A stretch of DNA of 47,636 nucleotides. Source: Aureibacillus halotolerans. Lineage in GTDB: Bacteria; Bacillota; Bacilli; Bacillales; DSM-28697. How positions within the stretch are numbered: position 1 is the stretch's first letter; every line of letters starts with the position of its first letter. The translations under genes and the position numbers were made by a program. This document shows positions 8,356 to 16,522 of this stretch, piece by piece. The DNA is taken from contig NZ_SNYJ01000006.1 in the NCBI RefSeq assembly GCF_004363045.1, positions 3,249-50,884 on the forward strand, written 5' to 3'. A model generated the notes under the pieces. It searched no databases. It had not been told where the DNA came from and saw only the letters and a program-made list of their open reading frames with translations.

Positions 8356-8381
8356 AAAAAAAACCTCCCAATTGGAAGGTT
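8356..8381 (-). terminator. Attenuator hairpin in the metK leader
   Basis: On the minus strand AACCTTCC-AATT-GGGAGGTT is a fully paired 8-bp stem with one G-U pair, followed by an uninterrupted T-run. On the plus strand the same stem has a C-A mismatch, so it is tuned for the metK transcript. It lies about 20 bases after the inferred start and 43 bases before the metK start codon. Confidence 0.7.
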
Positions 8382-8406
8382 GTGCTTTTTGACTTAAGCC
8401 CATTCA

Positions 8407-8435
8407 ATTGTAGCTTATGGCTACTTAAGTGTCAA
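8407..8435 (-). promoter_or_regulatory. Sigma-A promoter of metK
   Basis: On the minus strand TTGACA (8430-8435) and TACAAT (8407-8412) are separated by exactly 17 bases. The sequence CTTAAGT occurs in the spacer and again downstream of the -10 box as a direct repeat. Confidence 0.8.
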
Positions 8436-8456
8436 CGACATTACGTTGCGAAAAGC

Positions 8457-8930
8457 TCAAATTGTAAAGAGCGCCTTAATATGCTGAATGCTCATTTCAA
8501 CAACCTCGTCACGCATGTGAAAGCTGAAGCGGCTATCCTCTTTTAGTTTTTTTGGAAGCTGCTTGAAAAGCACAGGCCCTTCGGTTTCATGATAGTGCTT
8601 TTGCTTTTCCAATCCAGCAATTGTTCCGTAATAAATACTTTTCTCAATCGTTTCATGGCGCCCCTCAACCTTGTATTGACCGATATAAGACAGCGAGGAG
8701 AGAGTACCGCCAGTCTCCTCAAATACTTCACGAACCGCAGCTTCCCTTGGTAGTTCCCCTGCTTCAACCTTGCCTCCAGGAAATTCGATTCCTCTGCGCG
8801 GATGTTTTGTAAAAAGCCACTGTCCTTTGTAGCGGCATAGGATGAGCACATGCCCTGGTTTGTCTGTAAAAGGATTGTCCTTAAAGGACAATTTCACATG
8901 ATTATGGTAATAGTCTTGAAATGTATACAT
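8457..8930 (-). CDS. ytkD: Nudix hydrolase YtkD (RNA 5'-triphosphate/nucleoside triphosphate pyrophosphohydrolase type)
   Basis: 157 residues closely resembling B. subtilis YtkD (start MYTFQDYY, C-terminal block GPVLFKQLPKKLKEDSRFSF). The Nudix box is intact, from GGKVEAGE through REVFEETGG at about residues 53-75. YtkD hydrolyses nucleoside triphosphates including oxidised purines, and has been reported to act on mRNA 5' ends. The frame extends to 8981, but the GGAG ribosome binding site and family N-terminus support ATG 8930. The gene upstream (8951-9526) is only 20 bases away, so both are probably transcribed together. ytkD next to metK also occurs in B. subtilis. Confidence 0.88.
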   Translation of the reverse strand: MYTFQDYYHNHVKLSFKDNPFTDKPGHVLILCRYKGQWLFTKHPRRGIEFPGGKVEAGELPREAAVREVFEETGGTLSSLSYIGQYKVEGRHETIEKSIYYGTIAGLEKQKHYHETEGPVLFKQLPKKLKEDSRFSFHMRDEVVEMSIQHIKALFTI

Positions 8931-8950
8931 CGTCTTAGCTCCAATTTGGA

Positions 8951-9526
8951 TTACTTGTGAACAATCTCTTCTATCTTCCATGATCCTGCTTTATTTGTAA
9001 ACCAAATTTCGATTGAATAGTCGCCATACAACTCATTAGAAGTATGTTGAGTAATAAAAAACGATTGCGGAGACTTTACAGTTAAGTCAAAGTCATGATT
9101 CGGATTAAACCATGGCGGCAATTCCGTAGGCACAATATACAGGTGGCCATCTTCTTCATGAAAGAAAAAATCAATGTACGGTTTTACTGCATCTCTCTCA
9201 GCGATCGGCTCAAACGCTTCATAAAGATCTTCTTTGTTGTGTATATTTTCTACAATGAAGTCACTGTTAGCATTTTGCTTGAGTGTATTCATAAAGTCTG
9301 AAGTGAGTTGCTCCACAATTGGGCGTAATGATGATTCATTCATGGAGTCTTGCTCATGAGAAGGTTGATTTATTGCTCGGCTAACCGTTGTCACTTCATT
9401 GACATTTGGATCTACAATCCGCAGATTCGGATCCATATCTGTAGGTGTATAATAATGGCTGGCAAGAGCCACCATGACCATAAGAGATACTAATCCTATA
9501 GTGACTTTGCGAACATTCCTCATCAT
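8951..9526 (-). CDS. Exported protein of unknown function
   Basis: 191 residues. Positively charged N-terminus (MMRNVRKV) followed by a hydrophobic stretch at about residues 9-24, so it is a membrane-anchored or secreted protein without a lipobox cysteine. Residues 70-191 form a compact mixed domain ending in SIEIWFTNKAGSWKIEEI. That pattern is seen in NTF2-like or small extracellular domains, but I cannot assign a family. A GGGAGGG ribosome binding site precedes tandem ATG codons; the first is used here. It lies directly upstream of ytkD on the same strand and is divergent from the lipoprotein gene at 9726. Confidence 0.65.
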   Translation of the reverse strand: MMRNVRKVTIGLVSLMVMVALASHYYTPTDMDPNLRIVDPNVNEVTTVSRAINQPSHEQDSMNESSLRPIVEQLTSDFMNTLKQNANSDFIVENIHNKEDLYEAFEPIAERDAVKPYIDFFFHEEDGHLYIVPTELPPWFNPNHDFDLTVKSPQSFFITQHTSNELYGDYSIEIWFTNKAGSWKIEEIVHK

Positions 9527-9642
9527 AACTATCCCTCCCCTTAATCACAAATCATGTGCATCATCTGTTCTTTATTATCTTCCCATCTTTGATTTCAATT
9601 AAAACCTGAAGTCGAAAAGCAAGCGGAAAAAACACAAAGAAA

Positions 9643-9672
9643 TTGAAAAAGAAGGCATAAAAAGGCAATACT
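9643..9672 (+). promoter_or_regulatory. Weak candidate promoter for the 9726 lipoprotein gene
   Basis: TTGAAA and AATACT are separated by 18 bases. Both boxes are imperfect. Confidence 0.3.
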
Positions 9673-9725
9673 TAAGGGTAAAGGTAAAGAAGACCACTTC
9701 AAAGTGGACGAAGGAGGACAAAATC

Positions 9726-10589
9726 ATGAGAAAAAAGTTATGGACTTACATCACATTCACCCTTCTCATAATGCTAACACTCTCTGCTTGCTCTACGAAC
9801 ATGGACAACACGCAAGAGCAAGAGCAAAAGGATGAACCAACTGCCACATCAATCATCAATCAAAGCATCGACGAATTTAACGCATTGAAAAGTCTCCATA
9901 TTGATGTTTCTTCAAACCAAACAGTTACGTTTGCAGTAGATTCACAAACGCAAAATCAAACCATTGATTCTTCCCTTGCCATTGATCTGGTTCAACAGCC
10001 TGACACTGCCTTTCACATAGAGCAAAACACAGAATATCCTGAAGTTGCAGAAGGCGTTGCTTCAGAGACTTATTTTAGTGACCAGGGGATGTTCACGTAC
10101 GATCCAATCCAGCAAGCCTGGATACAAATTCCCGAAGAAAATTATGAGCATACGCTGTCCCTGTACAAGATACAATATAATCTCTCTGATGAACTGTCGT
10201 GGTTTACTGATCAGTTGACAGAAAGTGCGTTCTTACTTACTGAAAAAGAAGATACATTCATTGTTTCATTTGATATGCCTGAAGACAAAAAGAAAGCCTT
10301 TATCGAACGGTTTCTTAAGCATTCTATGCCTGCTGACAGTGTAGGGAATCTCGGGATCAATTATGAAGAGCTTGAAGTCACTTCATTTACGTATAAATTG
10401 ACCCTAGCGACAGACACGCTTCAACCACAAACGCGTCAGATGGCATTTGATATTTCGTCAGGCGAAGACCTTGCCTTACAACATGAACTTTTAGCCACGT
10501 ATAGCTCGTTTGGCGACATTGATTCTATCGTGATTCCAGACGACGTCATTAAAACCGCCCAGCCAGTGAACTCATTTCCCGCATCTTAA
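9726..10589 (+). CDS. Lipoprotein, LppX/DUF6612-like
   Basis: 287 residues. A signal peptide with lipobox LSAC places the lipidated Cys at residue 22, followed by a Gln/Glu-rich linker. The rest reads as a long curved beta-sheet fold (INQSIDEFNALKSLHIDV, then alternating strands) like LppX/LolA-type Bacillus lipoproteins (DUF6612). These are surface proteins thought to bind a hydrophobic ligand or another envelope component. No catalytic motif is visible. An AAGGAGG ribosome binding site lies before the ATG. The gene stands alone between a divergent exported protein and a repeat element. Family assignment is tentative. Confidence 0.7.
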   Translation: MRKKLWTYITFTLLIMLTLSACSTNMDNTQEQEQKDEPTATSIINQSIDEFNALKSLHIDVSSNQTVTFAVDSQTQNQTIDSSLAIDLVQQPDTAFHIEQNTEYPEVAEGVASETYFSDQGMFTYDPIQQAWIQIPEENYEHTLSLYKIQYNLSDELSWFTDQLTESAFLLTEKEDTFIVSFDMPEDKKKAFIERFLKHSMPADSVGNLGINYEELEVTSFTYKLTLATDTLQPQTRQMAFDISSGEDLALQHELLATYSSFGDIDSIVIPDDVIKTAQPVNSFPAS

Positions 10590-10629
10590 AGTTGCGCCAC
10601 AAATGTGAACTCAGACATGGCGTCTCGAC

Positions 10630-10715
10630 AACTTAGCCTTCTAGGCGCTCATTTCCATTCGAACAATGAGCACCGGACAAGGCGATGCAACGACGAAAGC
10701 GAGCGTTTCTCATCC
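10630..10715 (-). repeat. Repeat family 1, inverted copy
   Basis: On the minus strand GATGAGAAACGCTCGCTTTC and then CTTGTCCGGTGCTCATTG match the elements at the two ends of the window. The edge of the element supplies the stop codon (10710-10712) of the neighbouring small gene. Confidence 0.75.
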
Positions 10716-11021
10716 GCCTGAGAGGTTCATGGAGTGAATATGTTCCCTAGTCCGCTCATCACCAATCTGCTCAATGTACCCATAAATATGAATCATCTGA
10801 CGGTCATACTGGTCATTTTCACGATCCTCATGGTATTGGAGAAATGGCACATGTGCACGAACAAACGTATCGAAGGTGTGTGAATCAAGCAGGTGAAACA
10901 TCTCTCGCAGTATGTCAATTTCTTCTTCTGTTGCGACCACTCGAAACTCAAAAGGACTGTTGGATTCGTTTGCATTGATTTCTCGCTTCGCCACAGATAC
11001 GGTATATACCTGCTTTTCCAT
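10710..11021 (-). CDS. Small conserved Bacillus protein, paralogue of 23114-23422
   Basis: 103 residues, soluble and acidic. It shares length and order of motifs with the protein at 23114-23422: a short N-terminal beta segment (QVYTVSVAKREI), an EEE-led helix (VVATEEEIDILREMF), and a His/Tyr-rich C-terminal helix (YDRQMIHIYGYIEQIG). No catalytic motif is obvious. An AAAGGTG ribosome binding site precedes the ATG. The last codons and the TGA stop run into repeat family 1, so the C-terminus may have been altered by the insertion. A 14-base palindrome (11073-11086) lies 52 bases upstream of the start. Confidence 0.7.
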   Translation of the reverse strand: MEKQVYTVSVAKREINANESNSPFEFRVVATEEEIDILREMFHLLDSHTFDTFVRAHVPFLQYHEDRENDQYDRQMIHIYGYIEQIGDERTREHIHSMNLSGG

Positions 11022-11072
11022 CGCAAAACACCTTTCTTTCTGTACTAATTTAGCCGTTCATCTATCCCCCTT

Positions 11073-11086
11073 CTTTTGCGCAAAAG
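11073..11086. promoter_or_regulatory. Perfect 14-base palindrome (possible operator)
   Basis: CTTTTGCGCAAAAG is perfectly symmetric with a central CG-containing core, the style of LacI-family operators. It lies between the small gene at 10710-11021 and ytzI. No regulator gene for it is visible nearby. Confidence 0.35.
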
Positions 11087-11252
11087 AGGGACGAGTTATT
11101 CAGAATGACTTGAAATAGAACGTCAAGTTACATACACTATGAGTAATGAATGGGGATAGTGATGAACGAGGTTTACATTGTGCGCCTCTTGTTGCGTATC
11201 CACTTTTCCATCCTCTGAAAACATTGAATAGCAGCTCGTTTTTTGCTTTTTT

Positions 11253-11280
11253 TTGGCAAAGGCTCACTGTGAAATATGGT
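11253..11280 (+). promoter_or_regulatory. Candidate promoter for ytzI
   Basis: TTGGCA and TATGGT are separated by 16 bases and end 20 bases before the start codon. Boxes are near consensus but the short leader leaves little margin. Confidence 0.35.
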
Positions 11281-11300
11281 AAAGAAAGGTGTCGCTTATA

Positions 11301-11459
11301 ATGCCAATTTGGCTATGGGTTGTCGTTTGTGTGCTTATTGTTCTAGTTGTCTTGGTTTTAAGTGTGATTAGTATATCAACAGGATACAAGTACAAGCATA
11401 CGGTCGATCCTCTCAATGAAGATGTTCTTAAAGATGAAAACCAGGCACCTCATAAATAG
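11301..11459 (+). CDS. ytzI: YtzI-like single-pass membrane microprotein
   Basis: 52 residues (MPIWLWVVVC...). One strongly hydrophobic helix occupies residues 3-27, followed by a short polar tail (TGYKYKHTVDPLNEDVLKDE) likely on the cytoplasmic side. Size and layout resemble the uncharacterised YtzI family of Bacillus, also found in the metK/ytkD neighbourhood; the name is a recollection. An AAAGGTG ribosome binding site lies 9 bases before the ATG. A strong terminator follows the TAG stop. It converges with menE. Function unknown. Confidence 0.65.
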   Translation: MPIWLWVVVCVLIVLVVLVLSVISISTGYKYKHTVDPLNEDVLKDENQAPHK

Positions 11460-11484
11460 ACCGTTACATGTCTAACGAACTGCA

Positions 11485-11536
11485 CCCCAAACAAAGGGAC
11501 CACTTCGAAACAGTGCTTCCTTTGTTTGGGGCTTTT
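11485..11536 (+). terminator. Terminator after ytzI
   Basis: CCCCAAACAAAGG pairs perfectly with CCTTTGTTTGGGG around a 21-base loop and is followed by CTTTT. Confidence 0.8.
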
Positions 11537-11652
11537 CAATTGGGAGTAGGGCGCCTTTAGACGAAATAGTCGAGAAATCACTCTACGCCATCCTTCATTT
11601 GCTTGTGTGCATTTCAGTCTTGCCTAAGACCCACTGCCTTTTTTCCTCGTCG

Positions 11653-13128
11653 TCAATCCTCAAGCTCTTTGCTAGGCAAACCAACCAAACGATGACGTTG
11701 CAGTTTTCCAGTGCTGTTTCGTGGAAGGTCTTTTATCTCCCGAAACTCCTTTGGGATTTTGTACGTTGCCAATGAAAGGCCACACCAATCCCTCAGCTTT
11801 GAAGATCGCACAGTCTTCCCTTCGAGAAAAACAATATAGGCAACAGGAACTTCTCCCCATTTGTCGTCGCTTTTCTTAGTGACGCCGCAAGATACCACGT
11901 CTGGATGATCCTCCAACACATGCTCGATTTCAGCTGGATAGACATTTTCGCCTCCTGAGATTAACAGATCACTTCGTCGGTCGAGCACAAACAAAAACTG
12001 TTTTTCGTCTAAATAGCCGATATCCCCAGTAGGAAACCCGAAGCGATTGTCAATGACAACGGAGCTGTTTATGTACCCTTCTGTCACCGTTGGGCCTTTA
12101 ATGAAAATTTCGCCGGGTTCTAGAACACTTGCTTCTTTTCCATCGTTATTTAAAATATAAAGCTCGTTCATCGACATGGCTTTGCCTGAAGACCCTTGGG
12201 GCGGTCCGTCAGCAATCGCAGATGAAACCGCCTGTGATGCGGTTTCGGTGAGGCCATAGCTTACACTAATAGGCCAACCAAGCTTCTCTGCTTTTTGCAA
12301 TACAGAAGCGGAAACCGGACCGCCTCCTAGAAGCACATGCAGAAGTGAAGAAGGCACTTTTTCTCCCTCGCTGTGTGACAATAGGTCAGACAGCATTTTG
12401 GTGACAACCGATATATGCGAAATCTCCTTCGTTTGGATAAGCCGCCAAACCGCTTCAGAATCAAAACGTTTCGAGAGGTAGATTGCATTGCCAAACAGCG
12501 CACTCTTGATAAGCGAGGAAAAGCCGCTCACATGGTACAACGGAAGGCTCGTCAGCCATGTATGTGCCGATGATAATGGGGCTTGAAAGGACGCATTGAT
12601 GGCACTAAAGTAATGGTTCCTCCACGTCAGAAGCACGCCTTTTGGAGAGCCGGTCGTGCCCGACGTGAACATAATTGTTGCCGGGGTCTTTAAGTCAATG
12701 GCTCTCGGTGAAAAAAAAGACGACGCATCTTCCTCATTTGCTAATTGATCAATGCACTTAGCTTCGAGTTTTATTGCCTTACTGATACGTATGGCCACAT
12801 CGGCTAATCCTTCTGTGTACACAATCATACAACAATTTGCTTCATTGATTTGCCACTGTAATTCTCGTTCTGACAATCTTGTATTTAACAGAACTGCTAC
12901 CGTTTCGGTATATTGGCAGGCGTGAATAAACGGAACCGTTTCAGGAACATTTTCAACTAGGCATGCCACTCGCGTCCCCTTTCCTTCTCGAAGAACATGG
13001 AGAGCACTTGCTATTTTAGCAGCTCTATCGTGCAACGTTTTAAACGTCCAAGAAACGGTCTCAGTGACTAAAGCAAGCGACGCTGGAGTCAGCGCCGCTC
13101 GTTTAGGCAAAAAGGATGGTATTTCCAT
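11653..13128 (-). CDS. menE: 2-succinylbenzoate--CoA ligase MenE
   Basis: 491 residues of the acyl-adenylate (ANL) superfamily. The P-loop motif MFTSGTTGSPKG lies near residue 155, SYGLTETAS near residue 290, and the A8 hinge GDIGYLDEKQFLFVLDRRSD with SGGENVYPAEIE lies near residues 365-395. It activates O-succinylbenzoate with ATP and CoA to form OSB-CoA for menaquinone synthesis. A GAGG ribosome binding site precedes the ATG. It is last in menF-D-H-B-E, starting 18 bases after menB. In B. subtilis menC follows menE; here the next gene is convergent, so menC is absent from the cluster. Confidence 0.95.
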   Translation of the reverse strand: MEIPSFLPKRAALTPASLALVTETVSWTFKTLHDRAAKIASALHVLREGKGTRVACLVENVPETVPFIHACQYTETVAVLLNTRLSERELQWQINEANCCMIVYTEGLADVAIRISKAIKLEAKCIDQLANEEDASSFFSPRAIDLKTPATIMFTSGTTGSPKGVLLTWRNHYFSAINASFQAPLSSAHTWLTSLPLYHVSGFSSLIKSALFGNAIYLSKRFDSEAVWRLIQTKEISHISVVTKMLSDLLSHSEGEKVPSSLLHVLLGGGPVSASVLQKAEKLGWPISVSYGLTETASQAVSSAIADGPPQGSSGKAMSMNELYILNNDGKEASVLEPGEIFIKGPTVTEGYINSSVVIDNRFGFPTGDIGYLDEKQFLFVLDRRSDLLISGGENVYPAEIEHVLEDHPDVVSCGVTKKSDDKWGEVPVAYIVFLEGKTVRSSKLRDWCGLSLATYKIPKEFREIKDLPRNSTGKLQRHRLVGLPSKELED

Positions 13129-13146
13129 AGTGTATACCTCACTTAT

Positions 13147-13959
13147 TTACGGGAATCTAGGGTATTGATCAAAGTCCGGACGACGTTTTTCTTTAAACGC
13201 GTCACGACCTTCTTTAGCTTCATCGGTCGTATAATATAACAATGTGGCGTCACCAGCAAATTGTTGCAACCCTGCAAGTCCATCTGTGTCTGCGTTGAAA
13301 GAAGCTTTGAGGAATCGCAACGCTGTCGGAGACTTTTCAAGCATTTCATTTGCCCATTGCAACGTTTCCTTCTCAAGCTGATCAAGCGGGACAACCGTAT
13401 TGACTAGTCCCATCTCTTGCGCTTCTTGCGCACTGTATTGTCGACAAAGGAACCAAATCTCTTTCGCCTTCTTATGACCGACAATACGAGCCAAGTACCC
13501 TGCACCATAACCAGCATCAAAGCTGCCGACTTTTGGACCCGTTTGTCCGAACACAGCGTTCTCTGCAGCAATCGTAAGATCACAGATCACGTGAAGCACA
13601 TGTCCTCCGCCAATGGCGTACCCTGCGACCATCGCAATGACGGGTTTAGGGATGGTGCGAATGAGGCGTTGCAGATCAAGCACGTTGAGACGCGGAATCT
13701 CGTCTTCTCCAACGTATCCACCGTGGCCGCGCACTTTCTGATCTCCACCAGAACAAAACGCTTTTTCCCCAGCCCCTGTTAAAATAATGACACCAATCGA
13801 TGCATCATCTCTCGCTCTTGCGAACGCATCGATAAGCTCTGTTACTGTTTTTGGTGTAAACGCATTGTGAACTTCAGGACGATTAATCGTTATCTTAGCA
13901 ATCGCATGCTGTCTTTCATACTTTATTTCGTCATATGACTTGATGACTTCCCATGACAA
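13147..13959 (-). CDS. menB: 1,4-dihydroxy-2-naphthoyl-CoA synthase MenB
   Basis: 270 residues of the crotonase family, near the usual 271-273. Characteristic MenB blocks: [15 protein letters not shown] near residue 68, the oxyanion region [11 protein letters not shown] near residue 110, the active-site segment [16 protein letters not shown] near residue 133, and the C-terminal [13 protein letters not shown]. It cyclises OSB-CoA to DHNA-CoA. The menH reading frame overlaps its start by 37 bases. A GAAAGGA ribosome binding site lies inside the end of menH, consistent with coupled translation. Confidence 0.97.
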   Translation of the reverse strand: MSWEVIKSYDEIKYERQHAIAKITINRPEVHNAFTPKTVTELIDAFARARDDASIGVIILTGAGEKAFCSGGDQKVRGHGGYVGEDEIPRLNVLDLQRLIRTIPKPVIAMVAGYAIGGGHVLHVICDLTIAAENAVFGQTGPKVGSFDAGYGAGYLARIVGHKKAKEIWFLCRQYSAQEAQEMGLVNTVVPLDQLEKETLQWANEMLEKSPTALRFLKASFNADTDGLAGLQQFAGDATLLYYTTDEAKEGRDAFKEKRRPDFDQYPRFP

Positions 13960-14789
13960 TGGTCTTCATCCTTTCTTTGTTGGTGGATCATGTCCATTAC
14001 TATTGTAGCAAACCATGCTGGAGATTCTAAATGAATTGCATGACCAGCATTCTGACAGACTTGCAACGTGGCGTTCGGCAGTATAGCATGCATCTCTTCA
14101 GCGATGGCCCTAAACTTATGATCAAGTTCGCCTACGACGAGGATGACTGGCATTTTCATGAAAGAGAGCGCTTCCCAATAGCTGTCCTGAGCGCCAGTGC
14201 CCATACCTTGCAAGCTCACAGCAAGTCCATTAACACTATTTTGAAGTCTTTGTTGATCTAAATGTTCTCGGACGGATTGAGGCAGATTTTTTTGAGAGGC
14301 AAACAGTTCGATATTTCGCCAGTAGGCGACAAAGGCAGGCATGCCAGACTGTTTAATTTTCTCTGCAAGCTGATTGTCTTGTGTCTTACGCTGCTCTCTT
14401 TCCGACTCTGTTCTTAAGCCAGGCGAAGCACTTTCCAACACTAGCCTCGTTGTTTTTTCAGGAAACATGGAGCCAAAGGCTAAGGCCACACGTCCTCCCA
14501 TTGAGTACCCTAAAATGATCGCCTCTTGAATATCTAGAGCATCCAGTAGGGCGCAAAGGTCCTCTGCAATTGATTGAACCTGAACTCTTGACGGGTCAGC
14601 AGGCACCATCGTCTTCCCATGTCCCGGAAGATCAACAGATACAACTCGCGCATGCTGGGACCATAAAGAAACGAAAGGCTCCCAGGCTTCCAGACTCGCA
14701 GTAAATCCATGAAGAAGCAGGAGCGTCTGCCCTCCTTTTGAGCCTTGATCATGATAATGGTATGAAATATCTTTCGCTTGAAAATACAC
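13923..14789 (-). CDS. menH: SHCHC synthase MenH (YtxM)
   Basis: 288 residues, alpha/beta hydrolase fold. HGFT follows LLLL near residue 27, DLPGHGKT lies near residue 60, nucleophile GYSMGG is near residue 92, an Asp in GELDHKF near residue 226, and a His in GHAIHLESP near residue 254. MenH eliminates pyruvate from SEPHCHC to give SHCHC. The frame extends into menD to 14840. GTG 14789 is preferred because it follows the menD stop by 5 bases with a GGGG-rich ribosome binding site. Its 3' end overlaps menB by 37 bases. Confidence 0.9.
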   Translation of the reverse strand: MYFQAKDISYHYHDQGSKGGQTLLLLHGFTASLEAWEPFVSLWSQHARVVSVDLPGHGKTMVPADPSRVQVQSIAEDLCALLDALDIQEAIILGYSMGGRVALAFGSMFPEKTTRLVLESASPGLRTESEREQRKTQDNQLAEKIKQSGMPAFVAYWRNIELFASQKNLPQSVREHLDQQRLQNSVNGLAVSLQGMGTGAQDSYWEALSFMKMPVILVVGELDHKFRAIAEEMHAILPNATLQVCQNAGHAIHLESPAWFATIVMDMIHQQRKDEDHCHGKSSSHMTK

Positions 14790-14794
14790 GCGAA

Positions 14795-16522
14795 CTACCG
14801 CCCTTCCCCTTCTCGGTAGGTCATATGGAGCGTACGCCATTTCTCTCTTCGACGAACCAGACCTGTTTCCTGATCGGTATTTACGACGACGATTCGCATG
14901 CCAGTAGGCTGTTCTCTTAAGGTCGCTTGCAGCTCAGAGGCGTTATGTACGAGTTGATAGCTAGCCCCATAAAGAGCAGCAGCATGGGAAAAGTCGAGGC
15001 CATGTGGCGTTTCAAATAGAAGCTGATAGTGGGAAGCCCTCGTTTTTTGAGGCAAAAACGAAAAAATTCCTCCTCCATCATTATGCACAATTAGTATCGT
15101 CATCGAAAGAGCGTATTTCTTCCCAGCAAGCAAGCCGTTTAGATCGTGGTATGTGGAAATATCTCCAATGACCAGTAATACGTTTCCACCCGCAGCTGAC
15201 ACACCTAATGCGGTAGAAATGACACCATCAATCCCGTTAGCACCACGATTGGCCCAGATGTTTATGGCATGATGGTGTGCTGGTAAAAAACTGTCACAGT
15301 CCCGAATTGGCATACTGTTTCCAACGAATAAGTCATCCATCGTATCAAGAACGTCATAAATGGCCGGGAAGACTTCATCTTCCTGCAAAGGCTCAGCAAG
15401 CCGATACTGGCACAGCCTACGCCTTGCGTCAAGCTGCAGCTGTTTCCATCTCTTAATCCATTCTTCTTCAGAAGCTTGGATACGTGTATGATGGTTGTTT
15501 ACAAAGTGAACAAACGCCTTTGACGACGCTTCGACAATATGGGATGCCGATAATGTCGGGTCATTAAATGAATGCTGGTCCCAGACAATGTATTGTGCCC
15601 CTTGGCGTTTCCAATGGACAATGCTTTTCTGGAGTGCCTTTGATACAGGATGAACCCCTAAGCGGATGATTACATCAGGCTGCAATCGTTCCACCATCTG
15701 TTCTGTTCTCAAGACATTATCGAATTGATCAATAATCACGTTCTTCTCATGCCCACCGTGACGAAGCTGTGACAATGGATCCGCTAAAACGGGCCAGTTC
15801 AATGCTTCTGCCGTCTTAAAGAATGCGTCATTAGGTCTATTTCCTTGATCAGGTCCCCAAATAACGAGCGTCCTTTGTGAAGACAATTTGCGCATCATAG
15901 CATCGGCCTCATCTGAATGAAGCTCTGTATTGGTTCGAATGTATTGAAGCTGCCGTTCCGATTGATGAGCTGATGTAAATGTATAATTCTCATGCGGAAT
16001 TAAAGGCTCTCTTAATGGCACATTGATGTGTACAGGCCCTTCTTTATGTTGTGCGACATGAATGGCCCGTGACGCTGAGACACGAAAAAAGAGTGCGCTT
16101 TCCTCATCAGGGACAGGCAAATCTGTTTGCCAACGTATGAAATTCGCAAACATATTTGGCTGATTAATCGCTTGCGGCGCCCCAACGTCACGGAGCTCTG
16201 GCGGGCGATCAGCTGTCAATACGACGAGCGGGACATTGCTATAAAACGCTTCAGTCACTGCTGGCAAATAATTCGATGCAGCTGTTCCAGACGTACACAG
16301 CAAAACAACAGCTTCTTGTCGTTTTTTCGCAATCCCAAGCGCAAAAAAGCCTGCGGATCGCTCATCTAAAAGCACCCACTCTTGGATGCCCGGATGATCA
16401 GTAAATAATAGCGCAAGAGGCGTGGAGCGTGAGCCTGGGCAAATGACCACATGCTTTACCCCTGCCTTACTTAGTTCATCGATAAATCCTGCCAGTGCAT
16501 TTGACGCAGCCAATTCCATCAT
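14795..16522 (-). CDS. menD: 2-succinyl-5-enolpyruvyl-6-hydroxy-3-cyclohexene-1-carboxylate synthase MenD
   Basis: 575 residues, a thiamine-diphosphate enzyme. The N-terminal PYR domain carries VICPGSRSTPLA near residue 27 and a catalytic Glu region. The PP domain has the TPP/Mg motif running from GDISTYHDLNGLL (about residue 455) to HNDGGGIFSFLP (about residue 484). It adds 2-oxoglutarate to isochorismate, the first committed step. Its ATG overlaps the menF stop as ATGA. A GGGGAGA ribosome binding site precedes it, and a second ATG follows immediately. Confidence 0.97.
   Translation of the reverse strand: MMELAASNALAGFIDELSKAGVKHVVICPGSRSTPLALLFTDHPGIQEWVLLDERSAGFFALGIAKKRQEAVVLLCTSGTAASNYLPAVTEAFYSNVPLVVLTADRPPELRDVGAPQAINQPNMFANFIRWQTDLPVPDEESALFFRVSASRAIHVAQHKEGPVHINVPLREPLIPHENYTFTSAHQSERQLQYIRTNTELHSDEADAMMRKLSSQRTLVIWGPDQGNRPNDAFFKTAEALNWPVLADPLSQLRHGGHEKNVIIDQFDNVLRTEQMVERLQPDVIIRLGVHPVSKALQKSIVHWKRQGAQYIVWDQHSFNDPTLSASHIVEASSKAFVHFVNNHHTRIQASEEEWIKRWKQLQLDARRRLCQYRLAEPLQEDEVFPAIYDVLDTMDDLFVGNSMPIRDCDSFLPAHHHAINIWANRGANGIDGVISTALGVSAAGGNVLLVIGDISTYHDLNGLLAGKKYALSMTILIVHNDGGGIFSFLPQKTRASHYQLLFETPHGLDFSHAAALYGASYQLVHNASELQATLREQPTGMRIVVVNTDQETGLVRRREKWRTLHMTYREGEGR

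Noticed and set aside
8314-8435. S-box (SAM riboswitch) before metK
   Set aside because: The leader between promoter and start codon is about 87 bases and lacks the conserved S-box core. Only a short attenuator hairpin is present.
13417-13782. 121-codon plus-strand frame inside menB
   Set aside because: Antisense shadow of a conserved essential pathway gene with no ribosome binding site.
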